In this document: positions 1 to 8,346 of the stretch, piece after piece
Layout: each line of letters begins with the position of its first letter
Position numbering within the stretch: the first letter of the stretch is position 1
Assembly (NCBI GenBank): GCA_004009845.1
Contig: RMBW01000265.1
Span: forward strand, 1 to 28,900
From: Davidsoniella eucalypti
Taxonomy: Eukaryota; Ascomycota; Sordariomycetes; Microascales; Ceratocystidaceae
Reading direction: 5' to 3'
Length of the DNA stretch: 28,900 bases
Program-made: the position numbers and the translations under genes
Notes under the pieces: generated by a model
Databases searched by the model: none
Seen by the model: only the letters and a program-made list of their open reading frames with translations
Told to the model about the DNA's origin: nothing

Positions 1-1000
1 GCCCAGTCGTCCTGTGCGAAGGAACAGAAATTGCGCAGATACGTTTCAATCTCCTGATTACTGCGCTCCTGACTACCAATCAGTCTTGGGGTGGAAGGCA
101 GTAGATAGAGCGGCGTTGAATTCCCAAAGCGACGGCATACTTCGCCCCAAAACAGCTGAGCAAATTGAGGCCCTCTGTCAGAGACGATTGCAAGGGGAAG
201 CCGTGGTGGGAAAAGACGTGAATCAGCAGGGCTCAGCAGTGGCTTGTGCGGTAATGGCCTTCATAGGGATCAGGATTTGCGACTTCGACAGGCGGTCGGT
301 GACTCCTAGAATAGAAGTGAACCAGCGGAAGGGGGTAATGGGCCGATAAAGTCCATGGCCAGTTCAGACCAAGGTCTGGACGGTACTGGCAGGGGCTTCA
401 ACAGGCCACGCTTCTGCTCTCGCCAAATCTTGCTTTTTCCACAAGAAGAGCAATTCGACACGAATTGTCGGACATCGTTGGTTAGGCCAGGCCAGGCATA
501 TTCGCGCGAAACTAAGTCACGGGTGATTGCTCTGCCGGTGGCCTGCGAGGGTAGAGTCGTGAATTTGCTGGATGATTCTGGTCCTCAGGGGTTCGTGGTG
601 AGGGACCCAAAGTCTATCACGCCAGCGTAGTCTTCCTTCCGAGTCTAGCTTGCACTCGCTCATTTGCCATTGCAAACCCCAGTCGGCTGGGAATGAGCGA
701 GCTCCTTCTCGTACTAGTTTACGAGCTAACCACCAACGGTTGCATTGGGTCAGGTAGGCGTAGCGTAAACTGGGCTATCTGAGTGATGACAGGTGGGTCG
801 GACTGGGAGGAGGCGAGGGAGACCTTGCGTGGCTCGATGGGCTGGGTCTGGGTGGCGTAAGGTAGGAGGCGCGGAGGGACGACGGCGAGGCAAAGACAGC
901 CACTATCGACGAGAGCTTTCGTTGGAAGTTCATTTATAGACAAATCTAAATATAAACCCTTGGCTCCCATCTGTGTTCTAACTATTTCCTCACCCACCAT
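1..1000 (-). pseudogene. A1 pol remnant: protease start joined to integrase, RT and RNase H deleted
   Basis: From 1000 downward the frame begins MVGEEIVRTQMGAKG and carries the aspartic protease motif VDSGC, as in the other copies. At 748-753 the sequence jumps from the protease region (LPD, near residue 84) to the region just before integrase (TQCNRWW, near residue 700). Copy A3 has 1841 bp between these points, and both ends carry CTGACC, so this is a deletion at a 6-bp microhomology. From about 750 to 1 the minus strand matches the integrase zinc-binding and catalytic core of A3, with frame breaks. The ATG at 998-1000 matches the pol start of family B but is absent from A2, A3 and A4. Confidence 0.88.
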
Positions 1001-1012
1001 CGTATTCTCCTT

Positions 1013-1041
1013 GTCAGGGCGCGACTTGTCCTGACTACCTA
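1013..1041 (-). promoter_or_regulatory. A1 gag-pol junction: stop codon plus stem-loop
   Basis: Reading minus, the gag stop sits in GGATTTTTAGG. It is followed by GTCAGG, the 11-base loop ACAAGTCGCGC, and CCTGAC (stem arms at + 1030-1035 and 1013-1018). The -1 frame stays open through the stop and into pol, encoding QDKSRP. The same arrangement is present in A2, A3, A4 and B. Confidence 0.6.
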
Positions 1042-2823
1042 AAAATCCAGTTCAATTAGGTCGTATTCTGACCCGTTCTCCGCTACCTTAGAGTCGACCT
1101 TGGCTACCGTCGTGGTGGTGTTGTCAGGGGGAGGTAGCACACGATCCATGGCCCGTTCGTCATACTTCGCGATTTCCTCACGCATTACCGTGCGTATGGC
1201 GTTGATAGACAGCTGATTGTTGGAGGGGCCTGGCTGGGAAGAGCGCTGGGGGCAACGGCGTGCGATGTGATCCTTGAGCCCACAGATAAAGCATGCGTTT
1301 TCACGCATTAACCGGTGTCGTTCCGACTCGGACAGTTTTGGTCTGTCTGAGCGGGCAGCAAGCTGAGGGCGGTTCTCCCGACGGGTCTGTTGGTCAGGCC
1401 GCTCTCTCCAGTTACTCGACTTGGTGTGCTCGGGCTTAGGGGTGGACTCAATGACGCGGCGCTTACCAGATGGGCGATCGAAGTGTTTCAGGAGAGTCGT
1501 CGATGATCGCGTGGTATGAGTTAGACTTCCAAGCCCAACCGGTGCGTTCGACCAAATCGTCACGCATGGCAGAACGTAGGATGTCGATCACGCGTGGTGT
1601 CGTCGTGAATGCTGGCTTCCATGGCTAGGGTTTCGAATCGGAGGTGGAAGGCCTTGAAGGTTTCACGATCTCCCTGAGCGGACTTGTAGAAGGCGATGCG
1701 AGCGTTAGTGAGTCGTTCGCGCGACCGGACATATCGTCGAGTTTCTCCAGCAGCAAGTCGTAGGGTCTGGAACGTTGGCAGATGGAGTCGAAGAAAACGT
1801 TTAGCTTGGCCTGTGTGGTTGCACCTAAGCGGCTGTACAGGTATACGCCCGCGAGATGTCGTTGCCAAAGCGGCACCATCGATCATCATTTTGTTCGTAG
1901 CTAGCCTTCTCCAAATCTCGTAGTCGAGTGTGAGCCACTAAATTCGTTGAGCAGTGGTTGAACTTGGCGAGGTAGGGCTTGGTTGGACGAGACGGGTAGT
2001 GGCTGAGGAGCAGGGCAGGCGGTAGGGAGGAGCGCAGTATCATGACGTTCTTTGGCAAACAGCATTTGACCGAGTCGATTCATCATAGACTTCATTTCTA
2101 CCATGTCAGTTTGCAGAGAGTCCAGACGGTCGGCTTCACGCGAGGGTTGGCGACCACGGTCAGATTCAGGGTAGGTATCGCGGGGTCTCATGCTTTCGGC
2201 CAGCGTGCTAATCAGAGGTATCAGATGGGATGTCACTGGCGTCGTCTTCATCGTCCGCGGGTAGGGGTTGCGAGAAGTGGTTACTCGACTCAGGGTGCGT
2301 GCATGAGTTGTTCTCGGTCGCGATCAATTGTTCAGTGGTTCCCTTGGCCTTGGAGCGTGCTCTCGTGGGGGTGCGAGGCAGGCCCATGAATGGTGACTTG
2401 AGAAGGGAAGGGCGGAGCGAGGTTCGAGCAACGCGTTCCTGACGCGTACGGGCTTGGCCGATGTGAACATGGCCGACAAAACCGCTGGTGAAAGATAGAT
2501 GTCCTAGGTGGCTGTGGAAATGCTGACTGTGACTAAGGATGTCACGGGGAGGCAGGGCAGAATCCTAGGACGGCAGCGAGGCGCGCGCGTTCCTTACGTT
2601 TAAAGAGTGCAAGGTAGCACCAGCCGGGTCTACTCCAGGGTCGATCCTCGGGTAGGCCTACGGCCGACAGCGTGTAACCCTCAGGAGGTTCTGGTCTAGG
2701 AGGTGGTGTAGCGGGCCAGGGCTAGTTTTCCTGATAATTAGAAGGCCTCGTAGTATAGCCAACGAGGGCGGCGCAGTTCAAGGAGGCCAGGATGACCAGA
2801 AACAGGAAGGTGAAGTCAGACAT
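1039..2823 (-). pseudogene. A1 gag, multiply frameshifted
   Basis: The start codon at 2821-2823 begins MSDF, like the intact 598-residue Gag of A2 and A3. The span of 1785 nt is close to the intact 1797 nt. The frame is broken at several points, leaving pieces at about 1901-2251 (MRPRDTYPESD and the coiled-coil region), 1560-2058 (capsid-like region) and 1039-1563 (zinc knuckle CFICGLKDHIARRC to the C-terminus DLIELDF). The adjoining LTR is identical to that of A2 while gag carries many single-base indels, so some breaks may be sequence errors rather than decay. Gag would form the virus-like particle and bind the element RNA. Confidence 0.88.
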
Positions 2824-2861
2824 CGTGACTAAGGCGCAAGGGGTAATCAAGCGGACTGGTG

Positions 2862-3120
2862 CAAGCCTGTAAGGGGAAGGCTTGGACAAGGGGCAGACTG
2901 TTTAGAGGGAGTCTGGACGGAGTAAGAAGGCAAACAGAGACAGTGTTTGGACAGAGGAGGAAAAAGCAAGCGGACGGCTTGACAAAAGAGAGGCAAGCGG
3001 ACGGCTTTGGAAGAGATAGAAAGCAAGCGGACGGCTTGGACAGAATGGTAGCAAGGGACGGCTTGGACAGAAGTAAACACAGCGAGCAGATGCTCGGACA
3101 AAGGGGCAAGCGGATGCTTG
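2862..3120 (-). repeat. A1 leader hairpin array (about 9 units)
   Basis: Between the primer-binding site and the gag start there are successive inverted repeats. Reading toward gag: CAAGC..GCTTG, CGAGC..GCTCG, four CAAGC..GCTTG-type units (two of them damaged, at about 3051-3064 and 2996-3008), CAAACA..TGTTTG, CAGACT..AGTCTG and CAAGCCT..AGGCTTG. The order matches A2 and A3. Confidence 0.8.
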
Positions 3121-3137
3121 GACAAGATAAAGAAGTT

Positions 3138-3148
3138 ATCGGTCTCAA
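3138..3148 (-). promoter_or_regulatory. A1 primer-binding site (predicted self-priming)
   Basis: The minus strand reads TTGAGACCGAT starting 3 bases after the LTR end. It is the exact reverse complement of ATCGGTCTCAA inside the LTR. See the A2 entry for the argument. Confidence 0.65.
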
Positions 3149-3150
3149 AA

Positions 3151-3331
3151 TGAGACGATATACGAGGAGTTGCGATGAAAACTGGTCGTAAAAGAATAGT
3201 TCGATTGAGACCGATGAAGGAGAAAGAGAAACTAAGACTAATAATCGGCGGGAATAGGTCCCTACTTATAGCCGATTCTAGTACTGACAAGGAATGCCTT
3301 GGCTAACCTTACTAGGCCTTAGTCTCTTACA
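3151..3331 (-). repeat. A1 5' LTR (181 bp)
   Basis: On the minus strand it begins TGTAAGAGAC and ends TCGTCTCA, with the usual TG..CA termini. By eye it is identical to both LTRs of A2. The flank upstream of the element (+ 3332-3336, aggat) cannot be compared with a second flank because the other end is outside the window. Confidence 0.95.
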
Positions 3332-3347
3332 AGGATGGGTATCCTCT

Positions 3348-3546
3348 TTAGTTAGAAACACCACCAGACTCGTAGTAATAAGCAGTGAGAGTAATGGTAG
3401 AAGAAGAAGTGGAGCTAATGCTGAAGGCCAACTGTGGGAAAATACCGTCAGAGACGTCACTGCCAAGTAGGGTGTACTCCAAAAGGGCCGACCTCATAAG
3501 TAGCAGTCTCGCTTACCAGAGTAGAGTCCTTGGCGTTGGTAGCCAG
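3348..3546 (-). pseudogene. 3' end of an unidentified, probably host, gene with one intron, cut by the B LTR
   Basis: On the minus strand, 3546-3517 reads in frame LATNAKDSTL. It is followed by an 85-nt stretch (3516-3432) that looks like a fungal intron: donor GTAAGC, branch-like CTGAC about 17 nt before the acceptor, acceptor CACAG. The next exon (3431-3348) continues in phase as 27 residues ending ..TAYYYESGGVSN and a stop. Without the intron the frame hits stops. The upstream part of the gene should lie to the right of element B, but the sequence there is the LINE. I do not recognise the protein. It could be chance, because only 37 codons are visible. Confidence 0.5.
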
Positions 3547-3725
3547 TGAGGCGATATACGAGGATTTGCAAGGAAAAATGGTCGTAAAAGTGGATTGAAT
3601 TGAGACCGATGAGGGAGAAAGAGAAACTAAGACTAAACTACGAGGGAATCGGTCCCTATTTATGTCAGAGTCGAGTAGGGCCAAGGCATGACTTGGCCAA
3701 TACTGATGGGCCTTAGACCCTTACA
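3547..3725 (-). repeat. B 3' LTR (179 bp)
   Basis: On the minus strand it begins TGTAAGGGTC and ends TCGCCTCA. I count 7 differences from the B 5' LTR at 15353-15531, all transitions (about 4%). It keeps the LTR copy of the self-priming sequence ATCGGTCTCAA and a TATA-like ATAAATA. Confidence 0.93.
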
Positions 3726-4015
3726 ATAGTCTCCCCCCCCACCGGCAGAAAAAATTTACTAATTTTTACAACAAAAACCCATAAAAAACTCCTTCAAACG
3801 ACCAATACAATATGACAAATAACGGAAAACAAGATGAGCCATGGTAACAATCCAATAAAACAAAAATAACACTTTCCAAATAGGGTAAAGATACCGGAAG
3901 CGGTAGGCGCCAGGGGGCGCAAGCGGTCGTCGTGGCGCAGTGGTCTGCGGCATAGCCTCCAGCGGGGAGGATTGCGTGTGTCGAGGGTCACGCCATAGCC
4001 CTTGTCGGATTTGCT
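3726..4015 (-). other. B 3' untranslated region with polypurine tract
   Basis: This stretch lies between the pol stop and the 3' LTR. The polypurine tract, on the minus strand at 3743-3729, is GGTGGGGGGGGAGAC, three bases before the LTR. It would prime plus-strand DNA synthesis. An overlapping open frame (4157-3759, minus) with a hydrophobic end runs through here and is treated under findings. Confidence 0.8.
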
Positions 4016-7000
4016 CTACGACAATAACCAGGCAGAGTACAGAGACTGGACCGTGACATCCCAGTTCTTCTTGGTTTTCTCCGTGAAGATGCGCCAGGCA
4101 ACAGTGTCTTCCACATGTTCCAGGGGTTCCCACGTCGCATCTTGGTAGCCTAGCCATTTGACGAGGGCTTGCTTGTGACCTCGGGAAGTGCGCTGTTTCA
4201 ATATTGCCTCCACCCTGTACTCACCAGCCTCCAATGAGGGGTCCTCAAGCGCTTCCCTAGCCGTGATTGCGACAGGCTCATCGTCCTGAATCTCCTGAGA
4301 TGGCAAGGGGTTGTTTGGGGCGCGTCGGATGAGGCTTACATGAAAGACTGGGTGAATATCCGAGGGTACGTTCAGGCGAACGTTATGGCTGCCTACAACT
4401 TCCAGGACAGTGTACCGTCTAGCTAGCCAGTCTAGCTTCTTTGAAGGCCTTTCCGTAGTCAGGTGCTTCGTGTTTAGGTAAACTAGGTCTCCTACTTTGA
4501 AACTTTCAGAGGGCTGGCGAAGACGGTTAGCACTGTTCTCCTGGTGTTCTTGGGCGGCTGCCATGGCGACAATAGCGAACTGGGTAGCATCACTTAGCTT
4601 TGCTAACCAATCCTGGGCCCCGCGCACTGGAGACTTATTCGAGGCTGGGGGCCCTTGTACAGATGGTTCGATAATGTCGACGTTAAAACCGTGGGTCATG
4701 AAGAAAGGAGAGAGACCTGTAGCGGAAGAGATCCTGTTGTTTAGGGCGAGTTGCGCTTGGGGCAGCAAGGAGGCCCAGTCGTCCTGGGCGAAGGAACAGA
4801 AATTGCGCAGGTATGTCTCAATCTCCTGATTACTGCGTTCTTGGCTGCCATCCGTCTGAGGATGGAACGCTGTGGACAGGCGACGCTGAATGCCGAATCG
4901 GCGACATACTTCTCCCCAGAATAATTGAGCAAATTGAGGCCCTCTGTCGGAGACGATTGCTTGAGGAAAACCGTGGTGCGAGAAAACATGGATTAGCAAG
5001 GCTTCAGCGGTGGCTTGTGCGGTTGTAGACGACATGGGGATCAGTATCTGGGACTTAGACAGGCGGTCGGTGACACCCAGAATGGAAGTATAGCCTGAAG
5101 AGGTAGGTAGTGGGCCAATAAAGTCCATTGCTAGTTCAGCCCAGGGTCTAGACGGTACTGGCAGAGGTTTCAGTAGACCGCGCTTCTGCTCTCGCCAGAT
5201 CTTGCTCTTGCCGCAAGAGGAGCAGTTGGACACGAATTGTCGGACGTCGTTAGTCAGGCCAGGCCAGGCATACTCGCGCGATACAAGGTCACGAGTGATT
5301 GCTCTTCCTGGGTGTCCGGCCAGAGTAGAGTCGTGAGTCTGCTGGATGATTTTGGTTCTCAGGGGTTCGTAGTATGGGACCCAAAGTCTATCACGCCAGC
5401 GCAGCAGTCCGTCTTGGTCAACCTTACACTCGCTCATCTGCCATTGCAGACCCCAGTCGGCGGGGAACGAGCGAGCTTCATCTCGTACGAATTTACGAGC
5501 CAGCCACCAGCGGTTATTATTGGCAAGGGCTTGGTTCCATAGGTCAGTCAACTCGGGGTCAGCGAAAGGGGATGGTACTACTTCTCTAGTTGCGTTATCG
5601 TCAGTCGGCGCATCCTTGTCTGGCTCCTGAGCCCAAACTGCGCCGATTACTACCAGGTCATTGCTCGACTCACTCTTCTCGAGGAGTTGGTGCACACGAC
5701 TAGCCAGCCTATCGTCCTTTTCGTCGGCTGGCATGTCCTGGTCCCTTCTTGAAAGGGCGTCTGGTACGATTTGCTCGGTGCCTGGGCGGTGGCGCAGGCA
5801 GAAGCTAAAGTCAGAGAGCTCATATCCCCAGCGACGCTGTCTCTCGGCAAGCGTTCTCTTGGTGCGAAAGTACTCCAGATTGCGGTGGTCAGTCCACACC
5901 ACAAAGTCAACCCCTAGGAGGAAATGGCGCCATTCTCGAATGGACCAGTAAATAGCCAACATCTCCTTGTCGTGAATCGGGTAATTGGCTTCCGGGGGAG
6001 TAAGTTTGCGCGAGAGGAAGGCGATGGGGTGCATAAGGCCATCATCGCCTCGCTGGGATAATTCTGCTCCTAAGGCGTAACCAGACGAGTCGGCGGTCAG
6101 TACAGTTTCTTTCAGGGGGTCGAAAGGAGTCAGAACAGGGGGAGTAAGGAAGGCTTTCTTAACTTCAGCAAAAGAGTGAGCGCAGGCATCAGACCATACG
6201 AAAGGGGTGTCCTTCTTAGTTAACCCTACCAGAGGCGCCATTAATTCTGACAGTCGAGGCACAAAATCTCTGTAGAAATTCACGAAGCCGATAAACCCGC
6301 GTAAACCTTTCAATGTCGTAGGTGGTTTCCATTCACGAATCGCTAGGGTTTTCTCGGGGTCAGCCTTGATACCAATACCTGGGCCGACTATGAATCCGAG
6401 GAACTTAATCTCCTTAGCCAGAAAGTGACACTTGCGCAAGTCGAGTTGCAGGCCGGCGAGATCGAGTGCGTGGACAATTTCGAGCACTAACTTCCTGTGC
6501 TCTTCCTCAGTACCACTGGAGTAAATGTCCACATCGTCAATGTAGGCGCTGCAGCTGATGCCTAGCCATTTCCGAAGGACCGAATTGATGTAACGCTGGA
6601 AAGCGGCAGGGGCATTAGTCAAACCGAAAGGGATCACGTTCCATTCAAAGGCCCCTAGGGGAGTCCGAAATGCGGTTAACTCCTCGTAGCCAGGGGCTAT
6701 ACGAATGCGATGGAACGCCGCAATGACGTCTACCTTGGACACCCACTTGGCTTCCGAAATTTGCCGAAGGGTGTCGTGGATAAGGGGTAAGGGGTATGAG
6801 TCCTTTTTGGAAATAGCGTTGACTGCGCGGTAGTCCACGCAGAAACGAATTCCACCTCCAGGTTTCTTTACAAATAGCACTGGAGAGCCCACTTCAGACT
6901 TTGTGTCCTTTATCCATTTAGTAGCCAGTAGTTCCGTCAGCGTCTTCTGCATCACCAACAACTCTGCGCGAGACAACGGGTACAGCGATTGTATAGGTAA

Positions 7001-7618
7001 CGTCTTTCCCTCCAGCAGCTCGATCTTCAAGTCCACTCCAGGCCGGTGCGGCGGGAGGTCCTTGGACGCTTTTGCCTCGAAGGCAGAGGCTACGGGTCTT
7101 AACCATTCGGGCAGTGGAGGTCTCTCCTGTTCCTTTAGGGCTAACGCTCTATTGACGTCTTCTAGTGTAATCCGGTAGATGGCGAGGTCATCGTCGTTAT
7201 CGCAGAGCTTGTGGAATTCATCCGGTGTCAGTTCTTCGGCCGTAGGGACTTCAATTTGTCCGGAGCGAGGGTGCAAGTGCACGTCGTGGTTAATGAGCCA
7301 GCGTTGACCGAGTATCAGGTCTTCGGTCTGGCCGGGGACGACGTAGGCCCATATGTCCTCGTGGTGGTCGGGCAAGTGTAGTGTAAACTGAGCGATTCGT
7401 GTGATGACGGGGGGACTGGTTTGCGATGCAGCTAGGGATACCTTACGAGGTTCGATGGGTAAAGTCTTCGTAGCGTGGGCGAGTAGGCGCGGGGGCACGA
7501 CGGCGAGGCAGAGACAGCCACTGTCGACGAGAGCCTTCGTAGAAAAAGTATTCATAGATAAATCTAGATACGTTCCCTTAGCTCCCATCTCTAATCTAAC
7601 TATCTGTTCGCCTTCCAT
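4016..7618 (-). CDS. pol: B Pol polyprotein: protease, RT, RNase H, integrase, chromodomain (intact, 1200 aa)
   Basis: One uninterrupted frame of 1200 residues holds every expected domain in Ty3/Gypsy order. Aspartic protease: VDSGC, residues 31-35. Reverse transcriptase: FCVDYRAVN near 259-267 and catalytic YIDD at 359-362. RNase H: acidic residue in LTADSSG (510) and WTDHRN (575-580). Integrase: HHCC zinc finger H762, H769, C799, C802, and DDE triad D832, D891, E927. A chromodomain follows at about 1131-1180 (GEYRVEAIL..ALVKWLGY..TWEPLEHV), which in chromoviruses directs insertion to particular chromatin. The start ATG lies in the -1 frame relative to gag, 36 nt beyond the gag stop. Its own promoter is separated from it by A2, so normal expression is unlikely despite the intact frame. 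Confidence 0.96.
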   Translation of the reverse strand: MEGEQIVRLEMGAKGTYLDLSMNTFSTKALVDSGCLCLAVVPPRLLAHATKTLPIEPRKVSLAASQTSPPVITRIAQFTLHLPDHHEDIWAYVVPGQTEDLILGQRWLINHDVHLHPRSGQIEVPTAEELTPDEFHKLCDNDDDLAIYRITLEDVNRALALKEQERPPLPEWLRPVASAFEAKASKDLPPHRPGVDLKIELLEGKTLPIQSLYPLSRAELLVMQKTLTELLATKWIKDTKSEVGSPVLFVKKPGGGIRFCVDYRAVNAISKKDSYPLPLIHDTLRQISEAKWVSKVDVIAAFHRIRIAPGYEELTAFRTPLGAFEWNVIPFGLTNAPAAFQRYINSVLRKWLGISCSAYIDDVDIYSSGTEEEHRKLVLEIVHALDLAGLQLDLRKCHFLAKEIKFLGFIVGPGIGIKADPEKTLAIREWKPPTTLKGLRGFIGFVNFYRDFVPRLSELMAPLVGLTKKDTPFVWSDACAHSFAEVKKAFLTPPVLTPFDPLKETVLTADSSGYALGAELSQRGDDGLMHPIAFLSRKLTPPEANYPIHDKEMLAIYWSIREWRHFLLGVDFVVWTDHRNLEYFRTKRTLAERQRRWGYELSDFSFCLRHRPGTEQIVPDALSRRDQDMPADEKDDRLASRVHQLLEKSESSNDLVVIGAVWAQEPDKDAPTDDNATREVVPSPFADPELTDLWNQALANNNRWWLARKFVRDEARSFPADWGLQWQMSECKVDQDGLLRWRDRLWVPYYEPLRTKIIQQTHDSTLAGHPGRAITRDLVSREYAWPGLTNDVRQFVSNCSSCGKSKIWREQKRGLLKPLPVPSRPWAELAMDFIGPLPTSSGYTSILGVTDRLSKSQILIPMSSTTAQATAEALLIHVFSHHGFPQAIVSDRGPQFAQLFWGEVCRRFGIQRRLSTAFHPQTDGSQERSNQEIETYLRNFCSFAQDDWASLLPQAQLALNNRISSATGLSPFFMTHGFNVDIIEPSVQGPPASNKSPVRGAQDWLAKLSDATQFAIVAMAAAQEHQENSANRLRQPSESFKVGDLVYLNTKHLTTERPSKKLDWLARRYTVLEVVGSHNVRLNVPSDIHPVFHVSLIRRAPNNPLPSQEIQDDEPVAITAREALEDPSLEAGEYRVEAILKQRTSRGHKQALVKWLGYQDATWEPLEHVEDTVAWRIFTEKTKKNWDVTVQSLYSAWLLS

Positions 7619-7630
7619 CGTATCCTCCTT

Positions 7631-7663
7631 ACCAGGGCGCGACTTGTCCTGGTCACCTAAAAA
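7631..7663 (-). promoter_or_regulatory. B gag-pol junction: stop codon plus covarying stem-loop
   Basis: Reading minus, GGATTTTTAG (gag stop at 7659-7657) is followed by ACCAGG, the loop ACAAGTCGCGC and CCTGGT (stem arms + 7648-7653 and 7631-7636). Family A has GTCAGG and CCTGAC in these positions, so two base pairs changed on both sides while pairing was kept. The -1 frame is open across the junction. Confidence 0.6.
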
Positions 7664-8135
7664 TCCATCAGATCATCCTCATCAGTGGCCGGGCGGTGCG
7701 TGTTGGTAGAGGCCACCACGGCGGTGCTTTCGGACGAGGGCAGCAGGCGATCCATCATCAGGTGGTCCGTTTTCGCAAGTTCTTCACGTACCGCGGGGCG
7801 GACTTCATCGCGTATGGCTGTCTTCACAGCGCTGTTGATTGCGTTGACCAGCACCTTGTTCGTCTTGGGTCCGTGTAAGGTTTTGCGAGAGGGGCATTGG
7901 TTGGCGATGTGCCCGGGCTGTGAGCAGATGAAGCAGACTCCTTCTCGAAACATGCGATTGCGTTCAGCAGGGTTAGGACGTGGCCTGTCATAGCGGGGTT
8001 GCTGCGGTTGACGAAGTGCGTTGTTACGTGAAGGGGGCTCGGCACGCGCTCTCCAGTTGTCGCTGTCTCGGTAGGGGGTAGGACGCGAGGTCTTCTTCGT
8101 GTAAGGACCGTAGTAATCGTGATGTCTGCTGAAAT
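7657..8135 (-). pseudogene. gag: B gag, C-terminal part with zinc knuckle
   Basis: An open frame runs from the A2 junction at 8135 to the stop at 7657. It reads a basic, Arg/Tyr/Pro-rich region (HHDYYGPYTKK..DNWRARAE), then a CCHC zinc knuckle CFICSQPGHIANQC (C-X2-C-X4-H-X4-C), then a C-terminal tail ending DEDDLMDF. By comparison with the 598-residue Gag of A this is roughly residue 460 to the end. The coiled-coil and capsid-like part is missing. The CCHC knuckle is expected to bind RNA. Confidence 0.88.
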
Positions 8136-8196
8136 TGTAAGAGACTAAGGCCTAGTAAGGTTAGCCAAGGCATTCCTTGTCAGTACTAGAATCGGC

Positions 8197-8204
8197 TATA
8201 AGTA
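8197..8204 (+). promoter_or_regulatory. TATA box in A2 5' LTR
   Basis: TATAAGTA is present at the same place in the family A LTRs. Family B has ATAAATA at the equivalent site (+ 15463-15469, minus strand). It lies about 55 bp upstream of the predicted RNA start at 8252. Confidence 0.6.
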
Positions 8205-8251
8205 GGGACCTATTCCCGCCGATTATTAGTCTTAGTTTCTCTTTCTCCTTC

Positions 8252-8262
8252 ATCGGTCTCAA
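8252..8262 (+). promoter_or_regulatory. LTR self-priming sequence, predicted RNA 5' end
   Basis: ATCGGTCTCAA is the exact reverse complement of the 11 bases at 8319-8329 just past the LTR. In Tf1/sushi elements the first 11 or so bases of the RNA fold back on the primer-binding site and are cut to serve as primer. The same pair occurs in A1, A3 and B. Confidence 0.65.
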
Positions 8263-8318
8263 TCGAACTATTCTTTTACGACCAGTTTTCATCGCAACTC
8301 CTCGTATATCGTCTCATT

Positions 8319-8329
8319 TTGAGACCGAT
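8319..8329 (+). promoter_or_regulatory. A2 primer-binding site (predicted self-priming)
   Basis: TTGAGACCGAT starts 3 bases after the 5' LTR. It is complementary over 11 bases to 8252-8262. It does not begin TGG, as most tRNA-primed sites do, so a tRNA primer looks less likely. Confidence 0.65.
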
Positions 8330-8346
8330 AACTTCTTTATCTTGTC

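Larger units (their letters stand above)
1..3331 (-). mobile_element. Ty3/Gypsy chromovirus-type LTR retrotransposon, family A, copy A1 (3' part outside window)
   Basis: Reading on the minus strand from 3331 down: a 181-bp LTR, primer-binding site, hairpin leader, a frameshifted gag, then protease and integrase pieces of pol. The order and sequence match the plus-strand copies at 8136-14616 and 18204-24598. The left window edge cuts the element inside integrase, at about residue 949 of the 1200-residue pol of family B, so the chromodomain and 3' LTR are not visible. An internal deletion removes the end of the protease region, the RT and the RNase H. The copy is defective as read. Confidence 0.93.
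3547..8135 (-). mobile_element. Ty3/Gypsy retrotransposon, family B, 3' portion (gag end, pol, 3' LTR)
   Basis: This minus-strand element is related to family A (very similar pol, similar LTR ends, same leader design), but its LTR is only partly alike and its gag is divergent. It is split by A2: the promoter-proximal part (5' LTR, leader, gag start) is at 14617-15531. About 1 kb of the middle of gag is absent from both halves. The flanks of the two B LTRs (+ gccag at 3542-3546, ataag at 15532-15536) do not match. Confidence 0.9.
8136..8316 (+). repeat. A2 5' LTR with promoter
   Basis: Starts TGTAAGAGAC, ends TCGTCTCA. LTR positions 62-69 (8197-8204) are TATAAGTA, a plausible TATA box. Positions about 96-116 are pyrimidine-rich (tttctctttctccttc), a common setting for fungal transcription starts. 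If transcription starts at about position 117, the RNA would begin with the 11 bases complementary to the primer-binding site. Confidence 0.95.

Noticed and set aside
1..630. Plus-strand open frames of 90-110 codons at the left edge
   Set aside because: They are antisense shadows of the integrase region of A1. The same shadows occur opposite integrase in A2 and A3.
3332..3546. This stretch as a continuation of the LINE interrupted by B
   Set aside because: Its translation shows no RNase H or other LINE motif following CLYTDGSMEGD, and the flanks of B do not form a duplication.
8319..8340. tRNA primer-binding site
   Set aside because: The sequence after the LTR starts TTTTGAGACC, not the TGG typical of tRNA 3' ends, and it has an exact 11-base partner inside the LTR. 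I could not test all tRNAs.
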